From Trichomonas vaginalis G3 (lineage: Eukaryota; Parabasalia; Trichomonadida; Trichomonadidae): a stretch of 64,000 bases of DNA. The notes under the pieces are model-generated. The model saw only the letters and a program-made list of their open reading frames with translations. It had not been told where the DNA came from and did no database searches. The first letter of the stretch is position 1. Each line of letters begins with the position of its first letter. The translations under genes and the position numbers were made by a program. The stretch covers positions 18,020,165-18,084,164 of the forward strand of contig NC_067204.1 in NCBI RefSeq assembly GCF_026262505.1, given 5' to 3'. This document shows, piece by piece, positions 10,101 to 20,854 of the stretch.

Positions 10101-11250
10101 GTGGTTGCGTGATAGAATGCTTCTGTGTATGTGTGGCGTGAGTTAGCATCGGGTGGTTGCGTGATAGAATGCTTCTGTGTATGTGTGGCGTGAGTTAGCA
10201 TCGGGTGGTTGCGTGATAGAATGCTTCTGTGTATGTGTGGCGTGAGTTAGCATCGGGTGGTTGCGTGATAGAATGCTTCTGTGTATGTGTGGCGTGAGTT
10301 AGCATCGGGTGGTTGCGTGATAGAATGCTTCTGTGTATGTGTGGCGTGAGTTAGCATCGGGTGGTTGCGTGATAGAATGCTTCTGTGTATGTGTGGCGTG
10401 AGTTAGCATCGGGTGGTTGCGTGATAGAATGCTTCTGTGTATGTGTGGCGTGAGTTAGCATCGGGTGGTTGCGTGATAGAATGCTTCTGTGTATGTGTGG
10501 CGTGAGTTAGCATCGGGTGGTTGCGTGATAGAATGCTTCTGTGTATGTGTGGCGTGAGTTAGCATCGGGTGGTTGCGTGATAGAATGCTTCTGTGTATGT
10601 GTGGCGTGAGTTAGCATCGGGTGGTTGCGTGATAGAATGCTTCTGTGTATGTGTGGCGTGAGTTAGCATCGGGTGGTTGCGTGATAGAATGCTTCTGTGT
10701 ATGTGTGGCGTGAGTTAGCATCGGGTGGTTGCGTGATAGAATGCTTCTGTGTATGTGTGGCGTGAGTTAGCATCGGGTGGTTGCGTGATAGAATGCTTCT
10801 GTGTATGTGTGGCGTGAGTTAGCATCGGGTGGTTGCGTGATAGAATGCTTCTGTGTATGTGTGGCGTGAGTTAGCATCGGGTGGTTGCGTGATAGAATGC
10901 TTCTGTGTATGTGTGGCGTGAGTTAGCATCGGGTGGTTGCGTGATAGAATGCTTCTGTGTATGTGTGGCGTGAGTTAGCATCGGGTGGTTGCGTGATAGA
11001 ATGCTTCTGTGTATGTGTGGCGTGAGTTAGCATCGGGTGGTTGCGTGATAGAATGCTTCTGTGTATGTGTGGCGTGAGTTAGCATCGGGTGGTTGCGTGA
11101 TAGAATGCTTCTGTGTATGTGTGGCGTGAGTTAGCATCGGGTGGTTGCGTGATAGAATGCTTCTGTGTATGTGTGGCGTGAGTTAGCATCGGGTGGTTGC
11201 GTGATAGAATGCTTCTGTGTATGTGTGGCGTGAGTTAGCATCGGGTGGTT
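7112..11250. repeat. 52-bp tandem satellite, about 80 copies
   Basis: Head-to-tail units of 52 bp, for example starting GCATCGGGTGGTTGCGTGAT and followed by a TG-rich half (TTCTGTGTATGTGTGGCGTG). From about 7740 to 11250 the units are almost identical; single-base deletions occur near 8330 and 9130, and a G-to-C variant unit recurs at about 8049, 8932 and 10023. The first 600 bp (7112-7720) are degenerate, including an aberrant unit at about 7680-7720. The right edge is abrupt at TCGGGTGGTT/TCATCAC. GC content is near 50%, far above the flanks. Because 52 is not a multiple of three, open frames inside it are accidental. Copy number in the real genome may differ, since assemblers collapse such arrays. 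Confidence 0.97.
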
Positions 11251-12773
11251 TCATCACAAATTTTAACCCATCCAAATCTTATTAATTATTAAAATTCTTT
11301 TACAATTTCTGATGTATTTTTTAAAACATTTCATATGCAATATTTCTCCTTTTCTTTCCTCAAATCTTCAAATATTAATAACTTTGGATATGAAATTATT
11401 TGGATCTTTTATGAATTTTAAATGTCTTTCTTAATATCAAATCGATTAAATTATTAATATTTTCTAAATTATGCCTTAAAAATCCAAATAAAAATCGTAA
11501 ATAAAAAATATATTTTTTATTTTTATTTTGTAAATAATCCGTTTACTAAATGGGACTGTATCATGAAAGTAACAAAAATCATTATTTAACAAGATTCAAA
11601 ACTGGTGCAACGAAATGCACATTGATTTTGTAGTGTAACAAAGAGAGATTTATTGTAAAAAGTACAAAATAGTATATTTATTATCGTGATTAGCGTAGAA
11701 ATGTATGAGTTTGGGACGGATTTCTGGTGCATTCATAACTAAAGTGATACATTGTCTGGAGCAAGTTCAGATCTTTAACTTATGGCTTGTTTGGTGCTAA
11801 CTCACCCAATTTAAGTGCACTAGAGGGGATTTTGTCTGTAATGAGCATGCACCTTGAGTTGTTGCTTGGTCCGTGTACGAAAGATAGTAATTTAATACTA
11901 TACTCGATTAAATGTGAATTTCTAATTTTGAATTTGCGTTTTTTCCTGAAAATAGTTACAATATATGAAAGAGTTGGCAAAACTAGAGGACACGTCTTTA
12001 AGGGTTTGGCTCGTGCTTCATGTTAATATGCCGAAACTAAAATAAACGTATATTGGGGGTCGAAATTGAGAGCTCATATCTTTAAGTGTGTAAAAATGGA
12101 AAAGTCAATTTCATCAGATAGGAATTATATGCTATGGATAGTTTAATAAGTCACTCATACTGGCGTATGAAGTGTATGCCCATTCTAATTTGTTAGATTG
12201 GTGTAAAAATATAATCGGAAGAAAGTATTCAAACTTAATGGAATTAAAAAAAGTAATAACATTAGCTTAAAGCATATAACAACAGAAAAATCAGGTGCGG
12301 ATTTGATAATCGTTCAAAAAAATATGACATATTGTTTTGATCAATAGGTAAACGATTATTTATTTTGTAGTTATTATATGTTGGAGCACATCCTGAATCC
12401 AAAAATAAAAATATTAATATCCTCTCAACTAAATAATGTTAAGAAAAATTGAATTGCCCGAAAAAGCCGCCCTTTTGTAAACTCAAAAATACTAATGCAT
12501 ATAGCATTAAAAAAATTCTTTTGATATTTTCGCCTTTTCAAATTTCAAGTTGACTTCTCAAAAGTAATTTATAAAAATCGTTGGGGTGGTTAATCGGAAA
12601 AAATCATCTCGTATGGATATTCTTATTATAATTGTTTATAATTGATTTATATTCAAAGCTTACTCACTTTTGCAATCTTATATAATTTCTTTAATGGAAC
12701 TAAAATCATCTAAAATTTTTTTTTAAATTTAAAAGTTTTATAAAACTTTTTCTGATATGAGTCATTTTTGAGG
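11251..12773. other. AT-rich spacer
   Basis: Homopolymer-rich AT DNA with no recognisable gene. Short frames near 11780-12026 lack any codon or domain signal. Confidence 0.5.
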
Positions 12774-13156
12774 ATGTCTATTTGCAAAGCTGGTTGGTGC
12801 CAAAAAGAAGGAGGACGAATTAAGACAATTAAAAGAGATGGTTTGTCCTCCAAGCAGACGCTTTAACATACTATACAAAAGACGACGGAAAGGAAAAAGG
12901 TAAAATTCAATTTACCCCTGAATCTGAAGTTCAAAGCGATATCAATTACAAGAAACAGCCTTGCTTTACTTTGAAAGCTAGGAATAATGATCGAATTTAC
13001 AGAATATTCCCTGATACAGAGGACGAACGAGATGCATGGGTTTCCGAAATTCAGCAGTGCATAGGTAAAATATTAATGAATCAAAGCGACCTTTCATTCC
13101 CAGAAAATTCTTTAACACGCTCAGCGATTCGTAAAATGAGAGCTAACAACGATTAA
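12774..13156 (+). pseudogene. PH-domain protein, frameshifted remnant
   Basis: A pleckstrin-homology domain (phosphoinositide or protein binding at membranes) is readable across two frames. From ATG 12774 one frame reads a typical first strand (KAGW...KEGGRIKTIKR) and then hits TAA. From about 12840 the next frame reads WFVLQADALTYYTKDD, GKIQFTPESEV and YKKQPCFTLKA, and ends with the C-terminal helix bearing the invariant Trp (DERDAWVSEIQQC). It stops at 13154-13156 after a polar tail. A small indel near 12838 breaks the gene between the second strand and the WFVL strand. The length, about 120 residues, matches small stand-alone trichomonad PH proteins. A sequencing error would also explain a single shift, but there is one lesion and no intron signal. 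Confidence 0.8.
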
Positions 13157-15604
13157 ATTCGCCGGTCCAAGATTAAGATTTATCGTATAATGGCAATAAT
13201 TGCCTTTAATTTCTATGTATTTGTTTGTTTGAATAAATTCCTTGTTATTAGTTTGAATTTCTCAAAAAATTTACCCAGATTTTCCTTACTTTTACCACTC
13301 CCATGTAATTTCTGGGGAAAACGATAATTCGTTTTTTTTATGGATGAATAGATCGTTTTCCTAGAAAGGACCTCATATCTCTGGCTAAAAAGAGTGTCAG
13401 ATCCTAAATAGATTATTGATCTAGTGTACAAATCCAATAAAAAGCCTATTTTTTTGGCTTTTTTGGTGCTCATTTTTTCGAAGATCTACATGAATATGGG
13501 GAAACCATCGGATTTTTTTGGTTAACCCACATCTTCATGTAGTCTGGACTATCTTTCCTCGAAGGACCTCTTTACGGGTGTAAAAACTCATAAAGTTCTC
13601 AAAAGATTCATTCTCGATCTCCATGCTGAAAGAATTTACAATAAAAAAGAGATCTACGCATCAAACTACAGCCATAAATGAACTGAACCCCTAAAGCTCA
13701 GCTCTTAGTTTATCAAAAACGTCGAAATCCTTCTCATTGCAATCAAATTTTCTCAATAACTCATAAGAAAAATCGAATTTTGATTAAGCCGATGTTATAG
13801 GTATCACAAATACTACAACTTGAGCAATATCGAAATTGCCAGCAAAAGTTTGAAATTGCATTGCTCATATTTGTTTTGTAAACTAAAAATCTGCTTATAT
13901 TATTCATTAATTTTTTATATATTATTCATATACTTTAATAAAAACAATACTATTTCACCTTAAAAATGAATTTCATAAGTCAATATTATTTTTTTGAAAA
14001 TGTATCAATTTTCGATTAAACAACATGGGAATAAAATTTACGCAAATTATTTTAAAAATGGTTTTAAAAATTTACAATTGATGAAGAATAAGATTGGAAG
14101 AAGTTTTGAAGTTTAATTTTAGAAAAAAATTCGGATATTATTCATGGATCTAAGTAATCTGATATTTGAGTATCGGCACTATGCATAAAACATATATTTA
14201 TAGTTTTTTTGGATTTTTATGATTTTAAATATATTCAAATTTGGCAATCCAATAGATTTTTAAAAAATAGGTAAATAAAAATAGATTACATATGCCGCAG
14301 ATTTAGAACATGAAACAAATCTTATAGTGACCCAAAAAAAAATTCATGATCCAAAAAAGAAAAAAATTGGCTAAATGGGAATAAAACCTTAGCATAATGA
14401 ATCATTATGTCGGATGTTTCCACTACACCAGCAGTTCGAAAAAATACCCTTGGTGGTTCTATTTAATAGCTACTCCCAACGATAGGCGGTGTCCCAGCTT
14501 TAGAGAGGTGGTAAAAGTAAGGCAAATCTGGGTACATCAAAAAATACGAATATTATGCAGATATTTATATGATTTACCAAAATATCAATTTTTAACTTAA
14601 AGAAGTCAGATTTGAAATTTCCTGTGTAAGAAATTTTATTAATACCTATCTGTTCTTTAAAAGTATATATACATGGCACGGCGGGCACAAAAAGTGACAA
14701 AATAGAATACCTATGGTGGCAAGACAAAGGAAACATTTTTGTAAGGCAAACATTATATCAAATACCTTTACTTTGTAATAAGAAATATAATTATCACGAA
14801 ATTACAAATAAATATTGTTTAATATAATTAATAGCAAATTCTTTTTTATTATTTCCCTTAAGACCTTACTTATAAGTATACGTATACAAGCTTGTACTGC
14901 ATGTATTAGTTAATAGAACAAAAAAAATGAGCTCAAAATGAAAAAAATTTTCATGCTATTTTGGAAATATGCATATTCGAAGTATGAGAGTTGTAAACAC
15001 TGAGAATTTTAAGCTTTGGTTGATGATAGTCTTTAATTTCTTTTGAAGTAGTAAATTATTTGATATGAAAATTTAATGGCCAGCATAATCATCGTGCGTT
15101 TCGTTTCTTGATTGAGAAACGATGATTGTGTGCTAATGAATTATTGCGTCTGACAGGTTATGATTATGGATACCTGAAATTAAGCTTTTATGGGAAACAT
15201 CACCGAGCGCCATTTGGCGCCCCTAATGCTGTTTCTATCGGTATGATTAAGGAGCTTTCTTATGCACTTTCATCACTTGAACTTGAACGCTACTTTCCAA
15301 TGGGAGGTGGGAGCAAAAATTGAAATGTTTACATTGATTTTTGAATACTTTACAAGCGCCCCTCCCAGTGGGCGCGGGCGCAAGTGATTGGGTCAAAAAA
15401 AATCATAAAAATATTCAAAATTGCGATTTTAATAGATGTTTAAGAAGTAAATTTATTAATAACGATATTTCATAGTACAAAATGTGTTCAATCTCTTCGT
15501 AAATCATTCAAAAAAATCAAAAGAATTTCCAAAATTCAATTTTTTTAGTAAAATTTATATCTTTTTCTATCGTCTCCTCCCCACCAGTGGGAGCCACCGG
15601 AGGC
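13157..15604. other. AT-rich spacer with hairpins and GC-rich islands
   Basis: No gene supported. Hairpins: 13485-13541 (CTACATGAA...TTCATGTAG with an inner AACCA/TGGTT step) and 15087-15127 (AATCATCG...CGATGATT enclosing TCGTTTCT...AGAAACGA at 15101-15122, mutually exclusive folds). GC-rich patches with GGCGCC-type palindromes occur at about 15207-15225 and 15355-15385 and again at 15580-15604, where the hAT-like element inserted. Confidence 0.5.
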
Positions 15605-16361
15605 TAGGGTTGTACAAACTGGCACGCCTGCTGGCACACCTTTTTTGGCCAGCTGGCACGATTTTTTTAAAAAACACATTAAAAAAGTCACTTTTTGCCC
15701 CATCTAATGAGATTTTTTTTTACAATTTTTTCCCCTTATTTTTCAATTTAGATATGATTTTAAGCTCTCCAAATTGAAGTTTACCTGATGTTTCTTAGTT
15801 TTTATGATAATAAAATGTTGCAAAGTTGAGTTTGGATTCAATAAATTTAAGAAAATTTTATTTTACAATGAAATTATAAGAAAGGATGTTTTTATCCTAT
15901 GTCAAAGAGAATACATTTGTAGATCCCGACTTTTGACATGGTTGAAAATTCCAAAAAAATTCAAAATTAAAAAAAAAAAATTAAAAAATATAAATTTCAT
16001 GTTAAAAATTGATTTTTGAATTTTTTTTGGAAAAATAGAATGTCATATTTTTATGTTTTATTGCTATCTTTTACGAAATCAATAAAATATTTGTTAATTT
16101 GGCTGAGATTATAAATAAAATCTTTCTAAATCTTGCAATTGATTGCTAAAATCTGTTTTATGTATTAATTGGCATTGAGATTCGTTATAAAAGAATGCGA
16201 ATTATTTTGTATGAGTAAACGTATTTTGTAAAATTTCAAATTCTCTTCTCTCATTACTTACCTTAGATCTCTCGGCTTTTAGCTCTCAGATTTCGCTCAT
16301 AGAACTCAGGTTTTAGTTATGTACTCATAGATGTATCATTACTGCCCGCAGATCTCTCATT

Positions 16362-16670
16362 ACTACCTTACTAACCAGATCTTAACTCTCCGACCTTACT
16401 AACCAGATCTTAACTCTCATTACTACCTTACTAACCAGATCTTAACTCTCATTACTACCTTACTAACCAGATCTTAACTCTCATTACTACCTTACTAACC
16501 AGATCTTAACTCTCATTACTACCTTACTCATCAGATCTTAACTCTCATTACTACCTTACTAACCAGATCTTAACTCTCATTACTACCTTACTAACCAGAT
16601 CTTAACTCTCATTACTACCTTACTAACCAGATCTTAACTCTCATTACTACCTTACTCATCAGATATCTAA
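16362..16670. repeat. 32-bp tandem repeat inside the hAT-like element
   Basis: About ten copies of a 32-bp unit containing CCTTACTAACCAGATCTTAA followed by CTCTCATTACTA; one early unit is 28 bp. Variant units carry TCATCAG in place of AACCAG. Noncoding. Confidence 0.9.
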
Positions 16671-17286
16671 TTATTTACATATGATTTCTCACATCTCACT
16701 CAAGTCTCATTACTTACCCTATCTTTTTAACCTTTTCTGATAATTACTGAAATAACTAAATCCTTTTTTTAGTTTAATTCTGATATTAAATTTTTAAAAT
16801 CTCTTTAATTTTTTGAACTACGCCTTTAATTTGTAATTGCCGATTTCACAGATTTGAACCATTTAATAAAATAACATTATTCAACTTAATCATATCAAAC
16901 ATGGTAGTTTGATTTTCAGATCTACATTTTAAAAACCTCTTTATTATCTTGAGTTATACTTTTATTATATAATACCTGAGTTCATAACTGAAAACTCTTA
17001 ATTAGAGTACAATATTCAACTTAATCATAACAAGATTTGTTGAATTTCAAGTTTGATTTATATCTTCCATCACTTAAAACTCTCACAGCTTACAATATAA
17101 GCTAAAAAGTATATTTTCATAGTAATAAAATTAATTATTAAATTTTTTACTTTTTCCTTTCCAAAACTAGAAAAAAGGAAGGGAAAAGGGAAAAAGAAGA
17201 AAGAAAAGAGAAAAAGAAAAAAAAAGAAGAGAAAAGAAGAAAAAAAATAATAATGAGCATATTATATAATTGTGGTCATAGGCCGA

Positions 17287-17335
17287 GTGGCGTGGAAAGG
17301 GTGGAGCCCGAAGGGCGACATCCTTTCCACGCCAC
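17287..17335. repeat. GC-rich hairpin near the right end of the hAT-like element
   Basis: A perfect 14-bp stem, GTGGCGTGGAAAGG (17287-17300) against CCTTTCCACGCCAC (17322-17335), with an inner GCCCGAAGGGC hairpin in the loop. It would form a strong cruciform or RNA stem. Confidence 0.8.
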
Positions 17336-17434
17336 GAGGCCCGATTTTTGGCCACTTTTTTGATTTTGGCCGCGTGCCAGCTCCTGGCAGGCGGCCCGCA
17401 AAATTGTGCCAGTTTGTACAACCCTACCGGAGGC

Positions 17435-18560
17435 GCGGGCGGCGCCGCTGGCGCCAAAAAAGTAGCGCCCATTGTGCCATGTATAAAAGTATATTAATTT
17501 TTTCCAGCAATTGCAAATTTATGAATTGAGTCAATTCAATTTTTTTTATACTTTTGAAAAAAAGCCCATCCTATTAAAATAATCAATCCCAAACGAAAGT
17601 CTTATAACTACATCCCTATTTATATTAATCGAAACTAAAATCATTTACATTATTCGATATTTTATGACATTTATGAAATGAAGTTCATTACTGCATTTAT
17701 CTTGAATATCAATTGATATATGAAATAGAATTTGTGAATCAGTTAAGTATTGCATGCTGCATCATATAACTTCAATATTTTTGTTTATTCTTATATTTTA
17801 ATTTAATGTGAATTTTATCTTTATACTAATATGAAACCAAACTATTCCAATTTGTAATTCCGATTCATATAAGTATTCTTTGTTTTTCTTTTATATATTT
17901 TATTTACAAAGAATATTTGATTATTTCAGAGTGTATTAGTCCAGTCTGAAGCACTCTAGTTGTACTCAAGTATTTTAATCGATAAATTCAATCCATTGGG
18001 TACCCAGAACATTTGAGGATGTTTTATTGTCGTCTGGAAAAAGTGACAAAATTATTATTGTCGTCTAAAAAGGTGACAAATTATTATTGTCGTCTGGAAA
18101 AGTGACAAAATTATCATTGTCGTCTAAAAAATAGATTTTTCAAGCATGTTTCGGTACCTAAATAAAGGAAGAACATCAATTCCATCTATGTATATAGTAT
18201 GCAAACACGCATGATATATGGAGTAGCTCTTTATCTGGCTAAAAATCCTATTATTTGAAAATTCGCATTGTCGTCTAAAACCGCCAGACGACAATAATAA
18301 TACCCCCTAAAATTTCATGTGAAACAAAATAACATAAAAGAGTTTAATCATTTTTTCAGATTTAAAGGTTTTGTTCGTCCTTTTGGCTTTTAGTTTGAGA
18401 AGAAGATGAAGTTGATAGAAAATTTTTTGCCTATTCAAATCTCGGTAACTTAAGATAATTAAAAAGTATGATTATACATTTACGGTAGGATAGAATATCC
18501 ACACGATAAAAAAAATTAATTGAGTTCTGGCCATTTGAATACACAAATTCAATTGAATAG
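17435..18560. other. AT-rich spacer upstream of the reductase gene
   Basis: GC-rich target-site remainder to about 17480, then AT-rich DNA without genes. Contains the 30-bp repeat cluster at 18026-18301, listed separately. Confidence 0.5.
18026..18301. repeat. About 30-bp direct repeats with an inverted copy
   Basis: ATTGTCGTCT recurs at 18026, 18057, 18086 and 18116 (spacing 31, 29, 30), each followed by a GGAAAAAGTGACAAA-like or TAAAAAGGTGACAAA-like half. The segment TTATTATTGTCGTCTGG at 18083-18099 returns inverted at about 18284-18301 next to a further direct ATTGTCGTCT. This may be the ends of a small palindromic element of about 280 bp. Confidence 0.65.
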
Positions 18561-19503
18561 ATGAATTCACTTTCAAGTAATGTAAATCCCATCCAGTGGT
18601 CTTGGAACATACAATGCTACAGATCCAGCTAAACTTAAAGAGGCTCTTCGTTATGCTATCGAAGACTGTGGCTACAGACACATTGATTGCGCTGCATTTT
18701 ACAAGAACCAAAAAATTATCGGCGAAGCTCTTAAGGAAATCTTCTCCCATGGCAAGGTAAAGCGTGAAGAGGTCTGGATCACATCAAAGATTTGGAATAC
18801 AAAGCACCGTGAACCACTTGTTATTGATGAAGCAAAGAAGATCCTTAAGGATCTCCAACTCGACTATGTCGATTTGATGCTTGTCCACTGGCCAGCAGCA
18901 TTCCAACAAAGAGAGGATGATAACTATGTTCCAACAGATGCTAACGGAAAGATCATCTTCGAACACGTTGATATCATCGAAACATGGAACGCCTTTGAGA
19001 AGCTTGTTGACTTAGGATATGCTAAGCACATTGGTGTTTCCAACTTCTCAATTGAACAGTTAGAAAGAATCAGATATTCCGAAAAGGTTAAGATCCAGCC
19101 ATATTGCAACCAGATCGAAGGCCACCTTTATCTCCAGCAGCCAGTTATGACCCGTTACCTCGCTGAGAGAAAGATTTACCTTACTTTCTTCTCTTGCCTC
19201 GGCAGAGCAACACTTCAGGGTCCATTTGGCGTCCCACTTATCAAGGATCCAGTTCTTGAGGAAGTCGCTAAGGAAGTCGGAAAGACAACAGCTCAAACTA
19301 ACCTCAGATTCTTGAAGCAGCTTTCTCCATACAACGTAGTTATCCCAATGTCCAACAATCCAGTTAACATCAAGGGTAACTTCGAACTTGATTTCACTCT
19401 TTCTGAAGAACAAATGAACAAATTAAAGTCTCGTGATCGTGCTTTCAGATTTGTTGATCCATGGCTTGAATGGGGTGTTGATGCTCTTAACCTTGGTCAC
19501 TAA
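18561..19503 (+). CDS. Aldo/keto reductase, 5' end damaged
   Basis: NAD(P)H-dependent carbonyl reductase of the AKR (TIM-barrel) family. From about 18586 to the TAA at 19501 one frame is open for about 305 codons: GLGTYNATD, the catalytic Asp and Tyr in HIDCAAFYKN, Lys in WITSKIWNT and His in LMLVHWP, so the tetrad is intact. The C-terminal half includes GVSNF and LDFTLSEEQM. The frame meets TAA just upstream of IPSSGLGTY and has no ATG there. An ATG at 18561 in another frame encodes residues resembling the usual first strand, so one or two bases seem lost at the 5' end. Unusual residues: FFSCLGR where GYSPLGR is normal, and IPMS in place of the IPKS that binds the NADPH phosphate. Either a recent pseudogene or a sequence error plus a diverged cofactor site. 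Confidence 0.82.
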
Positions 19504-20338
19504 AATATTCGGTTTTACTTCAATTTACATATTAATTTTTATTTTATACCATGTTTATCCTTTCTCTTGGAGAAATGACATTTAAACAAAGAATTTTCTA
19601 GCAATCAGAGGTATAAGTCACATATACCTCTACAAAATGAAAAATTCTAAATTTTCCATTAAAAATCTTATAAGTTCATAAGCAATAGTACAATAATATA
19701 GCGACCATTCAATTAGTGATGTTGATTTAGATATTCTTGTTGCTAAATTTTAAGGTCATTTCAAATATTACAAGCATATCCTGTTTCCTTTAAAGGGTAG
19801 ACGAGAATACTATGATTTATATTCAATCATGACGATTTAGAATAGGTACATTCCATTCTTGCGCTCATTTTATGACAGATGCAGTCGAATCAATTTGAAT
19901 ATTCATTCTTCGAGATTAAAATTTCAATTTATCGACCCCAGAACATAAATCAAAACAGAAATACATTGCCTAACTCATTTTAAATTCGATCACGATTACC
20001 GATCTCAAATCTAATCAGAAAAAACCTTTCAATAATTATTTAACGTTCACTAATAATACATTAAAGATACAACCAGATAATCACTTGGAAATTTTATATT
20101 CAAAAATCTGACGTTAAAAATTTTGCTTGTCGAAACCATTACGATTAGATTATTCTACTGATGTACATCAATAACTCCATTCTTTACTTCTAAATACGAT
20201 AACTTTTCGTAAAATTTTGAGTTTGCAAGAACATCCATATATAAGTAAAATTTTATAAGGCCATTCAAAACTCACAGAATTTTTTTGTTCGTACTTTGAA
20301 AAATTTCAAACCAAACAGTTTTCTTATTTTTTCATAAT
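19504..20338. other. AT-rich spacer
   Basis: The stop of the reductase gene overlaps TAAA. Nothing else recognised before the next gene. Confidence 0.5.
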
Positions 20339-20854
20339 ATGATTCCATTGATAGTATTATTGCTGTCATCTCTGACAAGAAGTAACCAATTAACCGAAAA
20401 TGATCAATTACCTACCATTCTCAATGTTTCACCATCCATTGTCGATGGTGAATCAGGAGATGTCATAAATATTTCAACAAATTACATTTCTTTCGAGAAC
20501 CCGCTATGCAAGTTTGGCGACAAAATACAAAATGCTACGATATTACAAAATGGACAGCTTAGCTGTCCAACTCCCGAAATTTTTTATAACGAAATTTTAC
20601 TTTCTTTTTCACCTGATGGACAAACATGGTCACAGACATATCCATTATCAGTTAATCCAGCTCCAAATACAACAAATGTTTACACATTTTATATCTTTAT
20701 GCTAGCAATTTTCATTATTTTTATATTCAATCAATTTAATAAAGTAAAGCCATCAGGAATCAATTCAATTACATATGATTCGCAAGAATCTTCAGATGTT
20801 GCTGTAAAAAAGAAAAAAGAATCGCGATCAATTAATAGAACTAAGTTTACTTAA
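20339..20854 (+). CDS. Small single-pass membrane protein with IPT/TIG-like domain
   Basis: 171 residues from ATG 20339, preceded by TTTTTTCATAAT. Residues 1-17 are a signal peptide (IPLIVLLLSSL). Residues about 24-108 resemble an IPT/TIG immunoglobulin-like fold: PTILNVSPSIVDGESGDVI, then CKFGD, LSCPTPE and LSFSPDGQTWS, with a likely Cys pair and N-glycosylation sites (NIS, NTT). Residues about 115-133 form one membrane helix (FYIFMLAIFIIFIF), followed by a short basic cytoplasmic tail (KKKKESRS). The pattern of an extracellular TIG domain plus a short tail suggests a surface protein. The domain call is by eye; partner and role unknown. Confidence 0.78.
   Translation: MIPLIVLLLSSLTRSNQLTENDQLPTILNVSPSIVDGESGDVINISTNYISFENPLCKFGDKIQNATILQNGQLSCPTPEIFYNEILLSFSPDGQTWSQTYPLSVNPAPNTTNVYTFYIFMLAIFIIFIFNQFNKVKPSGINSITYDSQESSDVAVKKKKESRSINRTKFT

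Larger units (their letters stand above)
15605..17426. mobile_element. Non-autonomous hAT-type transposon, 1822 bp
   Basis: Perfect 21-bp terminal inverted repeats: left 15605-15625 begins TAGGGTTGTACAAAC, right 17406-17426 is its exact reverse complement ending CAACCCTA. It is flanked by an exact 8-bp direct duplication CCGGAGGC at 15597-15604 and 17427-17434. A TAGGG/CAGGG-type end plus an 8-bp target duplication is diagnostic of the hAT superfamily. Subterminal CTGGCAC motifs repeat within about 60 bp of both ends, as expected for transposase-binding sites. No transposase is encoded; the interior holds a 32-bp tandem repeat, a polypurine tract (about 17160-17252) and a GC-rich hairpin. The target was a GC-rich palindromic patch, so the element is nested in an older sequence. 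Confidence 0.85.

Noticed and set aside
7112..11250. CRISPR-like array
   Set aside because: Units abut without variable spacers, so it is a plain tandem satellite.
15126..15323. ORF of 65 codons near the GC-rich patches
   Set aside because: No recognisable domain and it spans palindromic noncoding sequence.
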